From Acidovorax sp. T1 (GTDB lineage Bacteria; Pseudomonadota; Gammaproteobacteria; Burkholderiales; Burkholderiaceae_C): a stretch of DNA of 64,000 nt. The notes beneath the pieces were generated by a model. It saw nothing but the letters and a program-made list of their open reading frames with translations. It did not search any database and was not told the DNA's origin. Positions 1 through 9,366 of this stretch are shown here, piece after piece. The stretch covers positions 4,011,001-4,075,000 of the forward strand of contig NZ_CP021648.1 in assembly GCF_002176815.1 (NCBI RefSeq), given 5' to 3'. Both the position numbers and the translations under genes were made by a program. Numbering within the stretch: position 1 is the first letter of the stretch; every line of letters starts with the position of its first letter.

Positions 1-1197
1 ACCGCCGATTTCGCTGCGAATCACAGGGGCTGTGACCACTTCGCCCTTGCCTTTTTCAAACAGCACGATCGCCATGCGCTTGCCGATGTTTTCGCGCGTG
101 ATGTCGCGGAAGATGCGCGAGCCCTTGGCATCCAGCGTCAGGTTGACGGTGGGTTCCTGGGTCTGGCCATCAAAGCCGGGCTGGGCGTCCGTAAGGTTCT
201 CGCCGGTCAGGATGACCTGCTTTTTCACGATGACCGGCTGGCCGTTGCGTTCCAGGTAGCGCTCGGAGCCAAACGGCACGGGGCCCCGGCCGGCTTCGGC
301 CGAGCGCGCTTCGGTGCCTTCGTCCACCAGGCGCACTTCCAGCGTGGCCGTGCGGCCCAGAATGTCCTTGGCCTTGGCCGTGTCCTGCACGCCGGGCAAC
401 TGCACCACGATGCGGTCCAGGCCTTGCTGCTGGATCACGGGTTCGGCCACGCCCAGTTCGTTGATGCGGTTGTGCAGCGTGACGATGTTCTGCTTGAGCG
501 CCTGCTCCTGCACGCGGCGCGTGGCCTCGGGCTTGATGGTGGCGCGCAGCCGGAACTCGGTGCCGTCGGGCGTACTGACGGTCTGCAGGTCGGTGAACTG
601 GTCGGAGATCAGGTTGCGGGTCGCCGTCTGCGTGGCTTCGTCGCGCACCTTGATGTCGATGGTCTGGCCATCGCGGCTGATGCCGCCATGGCGGATGTTC
701 TTGTCGCGCAGCGCGGTGCGGATGTCGCCGGCATACGACTCGGCCTTCTTGGTCAGCGCGGCCTGCATATCCACCTGCAGCATGAAGTGCACGCCACCGC
801 GCAGGTCCAGCCCCAGGTACATGGGGCGCGCATGCAGCGCCGTGAGCCAGGCCGGTGAGCGCGACACCAGGTTCAGCGCCACGATGTACGAGGGATTGGC
901 CGGGTCGGGCACCAACGCCTTCTGGATGGCGTCGCGGGCCTTGAGCTGGTTGTCGGGGGTATCCAGGCGCGCGCGTACCGAGCCGCCGTCGAGCGTCACC
1001 AGGTCGGGCGTGACGCCTGCCGCCTTCAGCACTTCTTGCACCCGCTGCTGCACCTCAACATCCACCTTGACGGTGGCCTTGGCCGACGAAACCTGCACCG
1101 CAGGCGCTTCGCCGAAGAAATTAGGCAGGGTGTACAGGGCACCCACCAGCAGCACGATCACCAGGATCGCGTACTTCCAGACCGGGTAACGGTTCAT
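1..1197 (-). CDS. secD: Protein translocase subunit SecD (partial, 3' end outside window)
   Basis: SecD is the large inner-membrane subunit that, with SecF, uses the proton motive force to help pull proteins through SecYEG. The visible 399 residues begin MNRYPVWKYAI with one N-terminal membrane segment. They carry the SecD signature LGLDLRGGVHFML at about residue 121 and continue through most of the large periplasmic P1 domain. The first visible codon (window base 1) is in frame, so the C-terminal membrane half lies to the left. It follows yajC on the same strand with 156 bp between them, the usual yajC-secD-secF order. The tgt/queA genes often found upstream of yajC are not present on this side. 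Confidence 0.96.
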   Translation of the reverse strand, partial: MNRYPVWKYAILVIVLLVGALYTLPNFFGEAPAVQVSSAKATVKVDVEVQQRVQEVLKAAGVTPDLVTLDGGSVRARLDTPDNQLKARDAIQKALVPDPANPSYIVALNLVSRSPAWLTALHARPMYLGLDLRGGVHFMLQVDMQAALTKKAESYAGDIRTALRDKNIRHGGISRDGQTIDIKVRDEATQTATRNLISDQFTDLQTVSTPDGTEFRLRATIKPEATRRVQEQALKQNIVTLHNRINELGVAEPVIQQQGLDRIVVQLPGVQDTAKAKDILGRTATLEVRLVDEGTEARSAEAGRGPVPFGSERYLERNGQPVIVKKQVILTGENLTDAQPGFDGQTQEPTVNLTLDAKGSRIFRDITRENIGKRMAIVLFEKGKGEVVTAPVIRSEIGG

Positions 1198-1283
1198 GAT
1201 CGCGCTCTTATCAGTTGTCCATGGCGCATGGCGCCAGCCCCTGCCAGGGATGCCGTGGAACTGGCTTTGCCAGGCCACTGGCA

Positions 1284-1345
1284 TCGTCCCCCTTCCCGCG
1301 CGTTGCGCGAGAGAAGGGGGAAGCGGCGCAGCCGCTCAGGGGGAT
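1284..1345. repeat. REP-like double hairpin, copy 1
   Basis: The secD-yajC gap holds a CCCCCTTC...GAAGGGGG hairpin followed at once by a GCGGCGCAGCCGC hairpin and a CAGGGGG tail. A second copy in the same orientation lies at about 54596-54664. It may act as an intercistronic RNA structure or as a REP-type element. Confidence 0.75.
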
Positions 1346-1353
1346 GTTCATCT

Positions 1354-1689
1354 TTACTTGACCGTGCCCTTGGGCAACACCTGCGCCACCGCGCTGCGCT
1401 GGACCTGCACTTCCACACCGCTGGCGATCTCGATGTGCAAGAAACCTTCAGACAAGCGCGTGACCTTGCCGACGATGCCGCCAGCGGTGGCCACTTCATC
1501 GCCCTTGGCGATGGCCTCGATCATGGCGCGGTGCTCTTTCTGGCGCTTCATCTGGGGGCGGATCATGACGAAGTACAGCACCACGAACATCAGCACCAGG
1601 GGCAGCATGCCCGTGAGCGAGGACATGATGTCACCACCGCCCGTAGCGGCGGCAGGAGCGGTCTGGGCAAAAGCAGAAGAAATAAACAC
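1354..1689 (-). CDS. yajC: Preprotein translocase subunit YajC
   Basis: YajC is a small single-span inner-membrane protein of the SecDF-YajC holotranslocon. A GTG start at 1689 is chosen because GGAG lies 8 bases upstream. The resulting 111-residue product begins MFISSAFAQTAPA, the usual size and N-terminus for YajC; upstream ATG codons in the same frame would add an unrelated leader. A membrane helix (LPLVLMFVVLYFVMI) at about residues 29-43 is followed by the conserved RPQMKRQKEH stretch and the C-terminal beta domain with GDEVATAGGIVGKV. It lies upstream of secD, probably in one transcript. Confidence 0.93.
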   Translation of the reverse strand: MFISSAFAQTAPAAATGGGDIMSSLTGMLPLVLMFVVLYFVMIRPQMKRQKEHRAMIEAIAKGDEVATAGGIVGKVTRLSEGFLHIEIASGVEVQVQRSAVAQVLPKGTVK

Positions 1690-1865
1690 GGACAGAACTC
1701 CACAATGGATGGGCAAAACACAAAACGCGCCGCCGGCACGCTTCACAAGCGCCGGCCGGGGCGGAACGGGGCATTGTATGCGGCCCCCTGCGGCGCGCCC
1801 AAGGGCTAAGACCCAGGCCGACGCCGGGTGTTTGCCGCGCAACGGTGAACTTCTCCGTGGCAGTT

Positions 1866-1935
1866 GAAAAAATGAATGAAAATGGCACGTAGCGCTTTAT
1901 GGACAAGCGCTTGTAGCTATATATTTAATAGCATT
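1866..1935. repeat. Intergenic hairpin repeat (TAGCGCTT family), copy 1
   Basis: It contains TAGCGCTTTATGGACAAGCG flanked by AT-rich arms with AATGG and TAGC motifs. It lies in the 298-bp gap between yajC and the ferredoxin oxidoreductase gene; nothing else is recognised in that gap beyond the yajC ribosome-binding site. Confidence 0.8.
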
Positions 1936-1987
1936 ACCCATACAGTGGCGCCGACTTTCATGGCCCGAAAAGCCCGCGCGCCGCTGT

Positions 1988-4900
1988 TCAGGCGGCCTGG
2001 CGCTGGGGCGCAGCCGCCGCGCCACCCCGCCACTGCACCAGCAGATCGTCCCATTTCGGGCGCACGGTTTTCAGGTGCCGCTCCTTCACATGCCCATAGC
2101 CGCGGATGCCTTCGGGAAGGCTGGCAATTTCCACAGCCAGCGGCAGCTTTTCGGGGGTGAGGCCCGCCAGCAGCTCGTCGATGCAGGCGCGGTATTCGAC
2201 GATCAGCGCACGCTCCATGCGGCGCTCTGCGGTCTTGCCGAAGATGTCCAGCGCCGTGCCGCGCAGGCCTTTCATCTTGGCCAGCAGGCCGAAGGCGCTG
2301 CGCATCCAGGGGCCAAACGGCTGCTTGACCAGCTCGCCCTTGTCGTTCTTCTTGGCGGTCAGGGGCGGCGCCAGGTGGTGCACCAGCTTGTAGTCGCCCT
2401 CGAACATGTTCGCGATCTTGTCCGTGAAGGCCTTGTCGGTGTGCAGGCGCGCCACTTCGTACTCGTCCTTGTAGGCCATGAGCTTGAAGAGGTAGCGGGC
2501 CACGGCCTCGGTCAGGCGATGGGTGCTGCCCAGCTTGGCTTCTGCGGCCTTCACCTTTTCAACAAAGGCCTGGTATTCAGCGGCATAGGCTGCGTTCTGG
2601 TAGCCGGTCAAGAACTCCACGCGCTTGGCCACCATTTCGGCCAGCGAAGGCTTCTTGACGAACTGGATCACCTGCGCCGCCTGGAACAAGGCCTGCACTG
2701 CCGCCAGGTCGTGCGCGCAGCGGCGGCCCCATTCGAAGGCGGCCTTGTTGTTCTCGATCTGCACGCCGTTCAACTCCATGGCGCGCATCAGCGATGCGTA
2801 CGTGAGCGGCACGCGGCCCTTTTGCCAGGCGTAGCCCAGCATCAGCGGGTTGGTGTAGATGCTGTCGCCCAGCAATTGGGTGGCCACCTGCTCGGCGTCA
2901 AAGCTGCCCACACCTGCCGCGCCCACGGCAGCGGCAATGGCGGCATCGCAGTTGCCGCCGGGGAACTGCCAGTCGGGGTTGTTCACAAACGCCGCCGTGG
3001 GCGTGCCGTGCGTGTTGAGCGCCACAAAGGTGCGGCCCGGCTGCATGACGGCCAGGGTGTACTTGTGCGCAGCCACGATGGAATCGCAGCCGATCACCAG
3101 GTCGGCCTTGGCCGTATCGACCTTGGTGGTGTAGATGGCGTCGGGGCGGTTGGCGATCTGGATGTGGCTCCAGGTGGCGCCGCCCTTTTGCGCCAGGCCA
3201 CCGGCGTCCTGCGTAATGACGCCCTTGCCATCGAGGTGCGCCGCCATGCCCAGCAGCGAGCCGATGGTGATGACCCCCGTGCCGCCCACGCCGCCCACCA
3301 CGATGCCCCAGGCGCTTTCAGCCACGGGCAGCACGGGGTCAGGGATGTTCGGAAGCGCCGACAAATCGCCCTTCTTCTCCTTCTTGGGCTTCTTGAGCTG
3401 GCCGCCTTCCACCGTCACAAAACTGGGGCAGAAGCCATTGACGCACGAGTAATCCTTGTTGCAGGTGCTCTGGTTAATGCGGCGCTTGCGGCCAAACTCC
3501 GTCTCCACCGGCTCCACGGAGAGGCAGTTGGACTTGGTGGAGCAATCGCCGCAGCCCTCGCACACCAGTTCGTTGATGACCACGGTCTTGTCGGGCGTGG
3601 CCAGGGTGCCGCGCTTCCTGCGGCGGCGCTTTTCGGTGGCGCAGGTCTGGTCGTAGATGATGGTGGTGCAGCCCTTGATCTCGCGGAACTTGCGCTGCAG
3701 CGTGTCGAGTTCGTCGCGGTGGTGCACCGTCACGCCGTCGGCCAGGGCCACGCCGTCGTACTTGTCCGGCTCGTCCGTCACGATCACGAGCTTGGCCACG
3801 CCTTCGGCCTTCAGGCTGTTCATGATCTGCAGCACCGAATGGCCCTCAGGCCGCTCGCCCACCGTCTGGCCGCCGGTCATGGCCACGGCGTCGTTGTAGA
3901 GCACCTTGTAGGTGATGTTGGTCCCCGCAGCGATCGCCTGGCGGATGGCCAGCAGGCCGCTGTGGAAGTACGTGCCGTCGCCCAGGTTGGCAAACACATG
4001 CTGGTCAGTGGAGAACGGCGCCTGGCCCACCCAGGTCACGCCCTCGCCGCCCATCTGCGTGAAGGTGGAGGTGTTGCGGTCGGGCATCCAGTTGGCCATG
4101 TAGTGGCAGCCGATGCCGGCCACGGCGCGCGAGCCCTCGGGCACGCGGGTGCTGGTGTTGTGCGGACAGCCGCTGCAAAACCACGGGGCGCGCTCGCCGG
4201 TGTCCACCAACAGAGACGTCATGGCGCGCTCACTGGCCTCAATGATGGCCAGGCGCGCCTCCATGCGGGCCACGATGTCGGCGGGCACGCCCAGCTTCTT
4301 CAGGCGCTTGGCAATGGCCTTGGCGATGATGGCGGGCGTGAGGTCCGCCTTGGCGCGCAGCAGCCAGTTCTGGCTGGGGTTGGGCATGCTCCATTCGCCG
4401 CCTGTGCCGTCACCCTCGGGCTCATCGAACTTGCCGAGCACGTTGGGCCGCACATCAGCGCGCCAGTTGTACAGCTCTTCCTTGATCTGGTACTCGATGA
4501 CCTGGCGCTTTTCTTCCACCACCAAAATCTCTTGCAGGCCCTGCGCAAAGTCGCGCGTGATGGTGGCTTCGAGCGGCCAGACCACGTTGACCTTGTGCAC
4601 GCGAATGCCCAGCTGGCGGCAGGTGTCGTCATCGAGGCCCAGGTCCACCAGGGCCTGGCGCGTGTCGTTGTAGGCCTTGCCGCTGGCGATGATGCCGAAG
4701 CGGTCTTGCTTGCCTTCGATGACGTTGTAGTTGAGCTTGTTGGCGCGGATGTACGCCAGGGCCGCGTACCACTTGTAGTCCATCAGGCGCGCTTCCTGCT
4801 CCAGCGGCGCGTCGGGCCAGCGGATGTGCAGGCCGCCGGGGGGCATGGCAAAGTCTTCGGGCGTGATGATCTTCACGCGGTCGGGGTCGATGTGGATGCT

Positions 4901-5563
4901 GCTGGACGACTCCACTACCTCCTGGATGGTCTTCATGCCCGACCACACGCCCGAGAAGCGGCTCATGGCAAACGCGTGCAAGCCCATGTCCAGAATCTCT
5001 TGCACGCTGCTGGGGAAGAACACCGGCGTGCCGCAGGCCTTGAAGATGTGGTCGCTCTGGTGCGCCGCCGTGCTGCTCTTGCTGATGTGGTCGTCGCCCG
5101 CGATGGCGATCACCCCGCCATGCTTTGCCGTGCCCGCCATGTTGGCGTGCTTGAACACGTCCGAACAGCGGTCCACGCCCGGGCCCTTGCCGTACCAGAT
5201 GCCGAACACACCGTCGAACTTTTTGCTCTGCGGGTACAGATCGAGCTGCTGCGTGCCCCAGACGGCCGTGGCGCCCAGCTCTTCGTTCACGCCGGGCTGA
5301 AAGACGATGTGGTTCTCGGCCAGGTGCTTCTTGGCGGCCCACAGGGCCTGGTCGTACGTGCCCAGCGGGCTGCCCCGATAGCCGCTGATGAAGCCGGCCG
5401 TGTTGAGCCCCGCCGCCGCATCGCGCTGGCGCTGCAGCATGGGCAGACGCACCAGGGCCTGCACGCCGCTCATGAAGGCGCGGCCTTCGCCCAAGGTGTA
5501 TTTGTCCTCCAGGGTGACAGTCTCTAGGGCTCTGCGGATCGATTCGGGCAAGGGGGCGTTCAT
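1988..5563 (-). CDS. Fused indolepyruvate ferredoxin oxidoreductase (alpha/beta/gamma-type single chain)
   Basis: This large thiamine-diphosphate enzyme oxidatively decarboxylates aryl-pyruvates such as indolepyruvate to the acyl-CoA, passing electrons to ferredoxin. The 1191-residue chain combines parts that are separate IorA and IorB subunits in archaea. It has an N-terminal pyrimidine-binding region, a TPP-binding core with GDGTYFHSG and NDAVAMTGGQ near residues 530-570, and an iron-sulfur region with CEGCGDCSTKSNC and later CNKDYSCVNGFC. A C-terminal gamma-type Rossmann domain starts at GGVGGTGVITIG. Start ATG 5563 fits the family N-terminus. A divergent Lrp/AsnC regulator is the likely controller. 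The physiological substrate cannot be told from sequence; aromatic amino acid degradation is the family expectation. Confidence 0.93.
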   Translation of the reverse strand: MNAPLPESIRRALETVTLEDKYTLGEGRAFMSGVQALVRLPMLQRQRDAAAGLNTAGFISGYRGSPLGTYDQALWAAKKHLAENHIVFQPGVNEELGATAVWGTQQLDLYPQSKKFDGVFGIWYGKGPGVDRCSDVFKHANMAGTAKHGGVIAIAGDDHISKSSTAAHQSDHIFKACGTPVFFPSSVQEILDMGLHAFAMSRFSGVWSGMKTIQEVVESSSSIHIDPDRVKIITPEDFAMPPGGLHIRWPDAPLEQEARLMDYKWYAALAYIRANKLNYNVIEGKQDRFGIIASGKAYNDTRQALVDLGLDDDTCRQLGIRVHKVNVVWPLEATITRDFAQGLQEILVVEEKRQVIEYQIKEELYNWRADVRPNVLGKFDEPEGDGTGGEWSMPNPSQNWLLRAKADLTPAIIAKAIAKRLKKLGVPADIVARMEARLAIIEASERAMTSLLVDTGERAPWFCSGCPHNTSTRVPEGSRAVAGIGCHYMANWMPDRNTSTFTQMGGEGVTWVGQAPFSTDQHVFANLGDGTYFHSGLLAIRQAIAAGTNITYKVLYNDAVAMTGGQTVGERPEGHSVLQIMNSLKAEGVAKLVIVTDEPDKYDGVALADGVTVHHRDELDTLQRKFREIKGCTTIIYDQTCATEKRRRRKRGTLATPDKTVVINELVCEGCGDCSTKSNCLSVEPVETEFGRKRRINQSTCNKDYSCVNGFCPSFVTVEGGQLKKPKKEKKGDLSALPNIPDPVLPVAESAWGIVVGGVGGTGVITIGSLLGMAAHLDGKGVITQDAGGLAQKGGATWSHIQIANRPDAIYTTKVDTAKADLVIGCDSIVAAHKYTLAVMQPGRTFVALNTHGTPTAAFVNNPDWQFPGGNCDAAIAAAVGAAGVGSFDAEQVATQLLGDSIYTNPLMLGYAWQKGRVPLTYASLMRAMELNGVQIENNKAAFEWGRRCAHDLAAVQALFQAAQVIQFVKKPSLAEMVAKRVEFLTGYQNAAYAAEYQAFVEKVKAAEAKLGSTHRLTEAVARYLFKLMAYKDEYEVARLHTDKAFTDKIANMFEGDYKLVHHLAPPLTAKKNDKGELVKQPFGPWMRSAFGLLAKMKGLRGTALDIFGKTAERRMERALIVEYRACIDELLAGLTPEKLPLAVEIASLPEGIRGYGHVKERHLKTVRPKWDDLLVQWRGGAAAAPQRQAA

Positions 5564-5693
5564 GGCTGTCTCCGTGGGGATGGCGGCCCTGCCACCACCT
5601 TGTGGGCGGCAGCGGGCGTCGAAATAGATGGCTTGCAGGCAGTTTAGGCAGGCGCGCCGGATATGTGCTTTCGTTTTTATGCCGTGTTTACCC

Positions 5694-5721
5694 TTGATTC
5701 AGAAAGGATCTTTCTTAAAAT
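5694..5721 (+). promoter_or_regulatory. Sigma70-type promoter for the Lrp-family gene
   Basis: TTGATT (5694-5699) and TAAAAT (5716-5721) are separated by 16 bases. The predicted start of transcription is about 5727-5729, only 2-4 bases before the ATG at 5731, so the message would be leaderless or nearly so. There is no Shine-Dalgarno sequence before the ATG, which agrees. Confidence 0.6.
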
Positions 5722-5730
5722 TGCCACAAC

Positions 5731-6216
5731 ATGAACAATTTAGACAAATACGACCTCGCCATCTTGCAAGAATTGCAGGCCGACGCCCGCCTGACCAATG
5801 CCGAGCTGGCCCAGCGGGTGGGGCTGTCGGCCGCGCCGTGCTGGCGGCGGGTGCGGGCGCTGGAGGAGGCCGGGTACATCAAGGGCTACCACGCCGAGAT
5901 CGACCGGCACAAGATCGGCCTGGGCGTGCTGGCCTTTGTGCGGCTCGACGCTGACCGCAGCACCGGCAACCTGACGCGGGCCATGGAAGAGGCCATTCGC
6001 CAGATTCCCGAAGTGGTGTCGTGCCACTACATCAGCGGCACCGGCACCTTCGAGCTGCAGGTGGTGGCGCGCGACCTGGACAGCTTTTCGCTGTTTGCCC
6101 GCGACGTGCTGCTCAACCTGCCCAATGTGAAAGACATGCACACGAGTTTTTCGCTGGGCGAGGTGAAAGCCAGCGGCGCCCTGCCCCTGGCACAACTGGC
6201 ACGGGCGCGCACCTGA
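5731..6216 (+). CDS. Lrp/AsnC family transcriptional regulator
   Basis: 161 residues, the normal length for an Lrp/AsnC feast-famine regulator. A winged helix-turn-helix occupies about residues 3-60 (DLAILQELQADARLTNAELA and WRRVRALEEAGYIKGY). An effector-binding RAM domain fills about residues 65-145, with the conserved VVSCHYISGTGTFEL stretch. It is divergently transcribed from the indolepyruvate ferredoxin oxidoreductase across a 167-bp gap, so it most likely controls that gene in response to an aromatic amino or keto acid. Such regulators commonly also repress themselves. Confidence 0.93.
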   Translation: MNNLDKYDLAILQELQADARLTNAELAQRVGLSAAPCWRRVRALEEAGYIKGYHAEIDRHKIGLGVLAFVRLDADRSTGNLTRAMEEAIRQIPEVVSCHYISGTGTFELQVVARDLDSFSLFARDVLLNLPNVKDMHTSFSLGEVKASGALPLAQLARART

Positions 6217-6286
6217 TTGCTATTTATTAGATAGCTACATGCGCTTTCTGGTAAAGGGCTTGCGGCTGTTTTTAATCAAATTCTGA
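6216..6286. repeat. Intergenic hairpin repeat (TAGCGCTT family), copy 2
   Basis: A diverged copy (TAGCTACATGCGCTTTCTGG...GGGCTTGCGGCTGTTTTT) starting at the lrp stop codon; it may serve as that gene's terminator. Confidence 0.65.
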
Positions 6287-6366
6287 TCGGTGCAAGCCCA
6301 TGGGCTGTTGCGGGTCGCCAAGGCAGGCGCTGCGCTGGCGGGCCGGACACCGCACAATGGCGGGGC

Positions 6367-8085
6367 ATGCCCCCACAGCCACCCCACGACAGCGCACACA
6401 GCGTCTTCCCTGCCGCACCGCCGCCCGCGGCCAACCGGCCGCCGGCACAAGCGGCCGCCGCCGCCCTGGACGCTGAACAGGCCGCCACCGCCACGCTGGG
6501 CGAAAGCGCCGCCCAGCGGGCCTCGCTCTCGCCCCTGGCCCCCCTGACGGTGCCGGTGTTTCGCATGCTGTGGCTCACCTGGGTGGCGGCCAACACCTGC
6601 ATGTGGATGAACGACGTGGCGGCCGCCTGGCTCATGACCACGCTCACCACCTCACCCATCCTGGTGGCGCTGGTGCAGTCGGCCTCCACGCTGCCGGTGT
6701 TTTTGCTGGGCCTGCCCAGCGGCGCGCTGGCCGACATCCTGGACCGGCGCCGTTATTTCATCGCCACGCAGTTCTGGGTGGCCGCCGTGGCACTGGTGCT
6801 GTGCGCGGCGATCCTGGTGGGTGGCATGACGGCGCCGCTGCTGCTGGCCCTGACTTTTGCCAACGGCATCGGCCTGGCCATGCGCTGGCCGGTGTTCTCG
6901 GCCATCGTGCCCGAGCTGGTAAGCCGTCCGCAACTGCCGGCGGCCCTGGCGCTCAACGGCGTGGCCATGAACGCGTCGCGCATCATCGGCCCGCTGCTGG
7001 CGGGTGCCATCATCGCCAGCGCTGGCAGCGCCTGGGTGTTTGTGCTCAATGCCGTGCTATCGGTTCTGTCTGGCCTGGTCATCATGCGCTGGAAGCGCAC
7101 CCATGTGCCCAGCCCGCTGGGGCGCGAAAAGCTGCCCAGCGCGATGCGCGTGGGCCTGCAGTTCGTGCGCCAGTCGCCGCGCATGCGGGCCGTGCTCTGG
7201 CGCATCGCCCTGTTCTTCCTGCACGCCACGGCGCTGATGGCCTTGCTGCCGCTGGTGGCCAGGGGGCTCGGCGGCGGGGGTGCGGGCACGTTCACGCTGC
7301 TGCTGGCGTCCATGGGGGCGGGCGCCATTGTGGCCGCCATGTTTTTGCCTCGGCTGCGCCAGGCCATGGCGCGTGATGTGCTGGTGATGCGCGGCACGCT
7401 GCTGCAGGCGGCCGCCATGGCGGTGATGGCCATTGCGCCCAATGTCTATGTGGCCGTGCCCGCCATGGTGCTGGGCGGCATGGCCTGGATCACCACGGCC
7501 AATTCGCTCAGCGTGTCGGCCCAGCTGGCACTGCCCAACTGGGTGCGCGCGCGGGGCATGTCGATCTTTCAGATGGCCATCATGGGCGCCACCGCGCTGG
7601 GGGCCGCCTTGTGGGGGCAGGTGGCCACGGTGACGTCGGTGCACCTGAGCCTGGCGCTGGCAGCGCTGACGGGCGTGACCGCCATGGCCCTGGTGCAGCG
7701 CCTGGTGACGGATCGCCACACGGAAGAAGACCTGAGCCCCTCGCAGGCGTTCAAGGCCCCGGTGGCGGCCACGCCGCCGCAGGCCGGGCGCGTGGTGGTC
7801 ACCATCGAATACACCATCGACCCGGCGCGCGCCGCAGAATTTCGCGCACTGATGCAGGAAAGCCGCCGCAGCCGCCTGCGCCAGGGGGCGCTGTCGTGCG
7901 ACCTGCTGCACGACCTGGCCGACCCGGCGCGCTATGTGGAGCAGATCGTGGACGAGTCCTGGACCGAGCACCTGCGCCGTTTCGACCGGGTGACCGCCTC
8001 CGATGTGGCGCTGCGCGAGCGCAAGCTGGCGTTTCACCGGGGCGAATCGCCTCCCGTGGTGGTGCGCTACCTGATGGAGCGCTGA
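6367..8085 (+). CDS. MFS transporter with C-terminal antibiotic-biosynthesis-monooxygenase-like domain
   Basis: A 572-residue inner-membrane protein. About 60 proline/alanine-rich residues lead into a 12-helix exporter-type major facilitator domain (about 62-465), with the early LPSGALADILDRRRY loop typical of drug or siderophore exporters of the EntS type. The last 100 residues, from VVVTIEYTIDPARAAEFRAL, are soluble and resemble an ABM/EthD-like ferredoxin-fold domain. The substrate is unknown. The start at 6367 is the first in-frame ATG; a later start would only shorten the disordered leader. It stands alone between two repeat copies. Confidence 0.85.
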   Translation: MPPQPPHDSAHSVFPAAPPPAANRPPAQAAAAALDAEQAATATLGESAAQRASLSPLAPLTVPVFRMLWLTWVAANTCMWMNDVAAAWLMTTLTTSPILVALVQSASTLPVFLLGLPSGALADILDRRRYFIATQFWVAAVALVLCAAILVGGMTAPLLLALTFANGIGLAMRWPVFSAIVPELVSRPQLPAALALNGVAMNASRIIGPLLAGAIIASAGSAWVFVLNAVLSVLSGLVIMRWKRTHVPSPLGREKLPSAMRVGLQFVRQSPRMRAVLWRIALFFLHATALMALLPLVARGLGGGGAGTFTLLLASMGAGAIVAAMFLPRLRQAMARDVLVMRGTLLQAAAMAVMAIAPNVYVAVPAMVLGGMAWITTANSLSVSAQLALPNWVRARGMSIFQMAIMGATALGAALWGQVATVTSVHLSLALAALTGVTAMALVQRLVTDRHTEEDLSPSQAFKAPVAATPPQAGRVVVTIEYTIDPARAAEFRALMQESRRSRLRQGALSCDLLHDLADPARYVEQIVDESWTEHLRRFDRVTASDVALRERKLAFHRGESPPVVVRYLMER

Positions 8086-8108
8086 AACGACAGCGGGGCT
8101 TGTTGCCC

Positions 8109-8182
8109 AAAAAAGCTATCAAAACCATAGCTTTTAGCGCTTATTCAGCAAGGGCTAGAGGCCATTTTTACTCAAATATTGA
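8109..8182. repeat. Intergenic hairpin repeat (TAGCGCTT family), copy 3
   Basis: ATAGCTTTTAGCGCTTATTC followed by AGGGCTAGAGGCCATTTTTA, in the gap between the convergent MFS and mltA genes. Confidence 0.8.
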
Positions 8183-8217
8183 GCGCAGGCCTCCCAAGGC
8201 AACACGCTGCGGCCCGC

Positions 8218-9366
8218 TCAGCGCGGCCACAGGGCCCACAGGCGCAGGCCCTGCTTGAGCCGCCCGGCCAGTTCGCCCGCCTCGGGCCCCCAGCCAGCGA
8301 AATAGTCGGCCCGCACCGCGCCCACGATGGCGCTGCCAGTGTCCTGCGCCATCACCAGGCGCTGCATCGACACCTGCGGGCCCTTGGACGCCAGCCACAC
8401 CGGCGTGCCATAGGGAATGCTCTGGCGGTCCACCGCAATCGACCGGCCGGGCGTGAGGGGCACGCCCTGCGCGCCGCGCGGGCCAAACTGGGCGTCCAGC
8501 GGGCTCAAGGGCTCTTCGCGGAAAAAAACGTAGCGCGGGTTGCTCCACAAAAGCTCGTTGGTGCGCTGCGGGTTGGCATTCAGCCAGGCGCGGATACCGG
8601 GCCAGGTGGCATCGCGCGTGGCGCCCTGGTCCAGCAGCCAGCGGCCCACGCTCTGGTAGGGCTGGTCGTTGGTGCCGGCGTAGGCCACCCGCACGGTGGT
8701 AATGCGGCCATCGGCCTCGGTAATCTGCAGGCGGCCCGAGCCCTGGATGTGCAGCACCATGGATTCGACCGGGTCGCGCAGCCAGGCAATGGCGCGCCCC
8801 TGCAGCGCGGCCAGGGCCTCGGGCAGGGTGTCGATCTGCTGGCGTGTGAACCAGGGCTTGCGGGCGCCGTGTCCGACGGGCAGTCCGTACACCGGCACGG
8901 TGTAGCCGTTGCCGGGCTGGCGGGCGGCGTCGATCATGGGCTCGTAGTAACTGGTGAGCAGGCCTTCGGCATTGCCGTCGGCGGCTTCGACACGGTAGGG
9001 CTGCAGGCGCCGCACCATCCAGGCGCGCTGCTCGTCAGTGCTGGCAATGCTGAGCTGGCGCACTTCGCCGCAAAGGGGGGCAAAGGCGGGCGCCGGGCGC
9101 TCGCAGCCCTTGATCCAGGCGTTCCAGGCTTCGTGCAGGGCGTCGTCGGCAAAACCGGGCAGCTCGGCCCAGCGCACCGGCACCCAGCGACTCTTGGGCT
9201 GCACCAGGGCCGGCGGCAGTGGCCCGGTATCGCCTGGCATGGCCGTGTCACCGGGGGCAGGGATGGCCCCGGGTCGCGCGGGGCTTGGTGCGGGCGCGGT
9301 GGAGCAGGCAGCCAGCGTTCCTACAATCAGCGCCGTCATCACAAGGCGCAGGAGTGTCAATTTCAT
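8218..9366 (-). CDS. mltA: Membrane-bound lytic murein transglycosylase A
   Basis: MltA cleaves the glycan strands of peptidoglycan to 1,6-anhydro products from the inner face of the outer membrane. Start ATG 9366 gives a 382-residue lipoprotein with the signal MKLTLLRLVMTALIVGTLAA followed by the lipobox cysteine. The MltA domain follows, with PYRVEAADGNAEGLLTSYYE and HIQGSGRLQI. The C-terminal 3D region carries VMAQDTGSAIVGAVRADYF, which contains the catalytic aspartate. An in-frame extension to 9522 exists but would destroy the lipoprotein signal. The start codon shares the bases CATG with the start of a small gene on the other strand. Confidence 0.93.
   Translation of the reverse strand: MKLTLLRLVMTALIVGTLAACSTAPAPSPARPGAIPAPGDTAMPGDTGPLPPALVQPKSRWVPVRWAELPGFADDALHEAWNAWIKGCERPAPAFAPLCGEVRQLSIASTDEQRAWMVRRLQPYRVEAADGNAEGLLTSYYEPMIDAARQPGNGYTVPVYGLPVGHGARKPWFTRQQIDTLPEALAALQGRAIAWLRDPVESMVLHIQGSGRLQITEADGRITTVRVAYAGTNDQPYQSVGRWLLDQGATRDATWPGIRAWLNANPQRTNELLWSNPRYVFFREEPLSPLDAQFGPRGAQGVPLTPGRSIAVDRQSIPYGTPVWLASKGPQVSMQRLVMAQDTGSAIVGAVRADYFAGWGPEAGELAGRLKQGLRLWALWPR

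Noticed and set aside
2075..5527. An 1150-codon open frame on the plus strand
   Set aside because: It is the antisense shadow of the ferredoxin oxidoreductase gene; composition is typical GC-rich mirror frame with many His/Ala/Gly runs and no family match.
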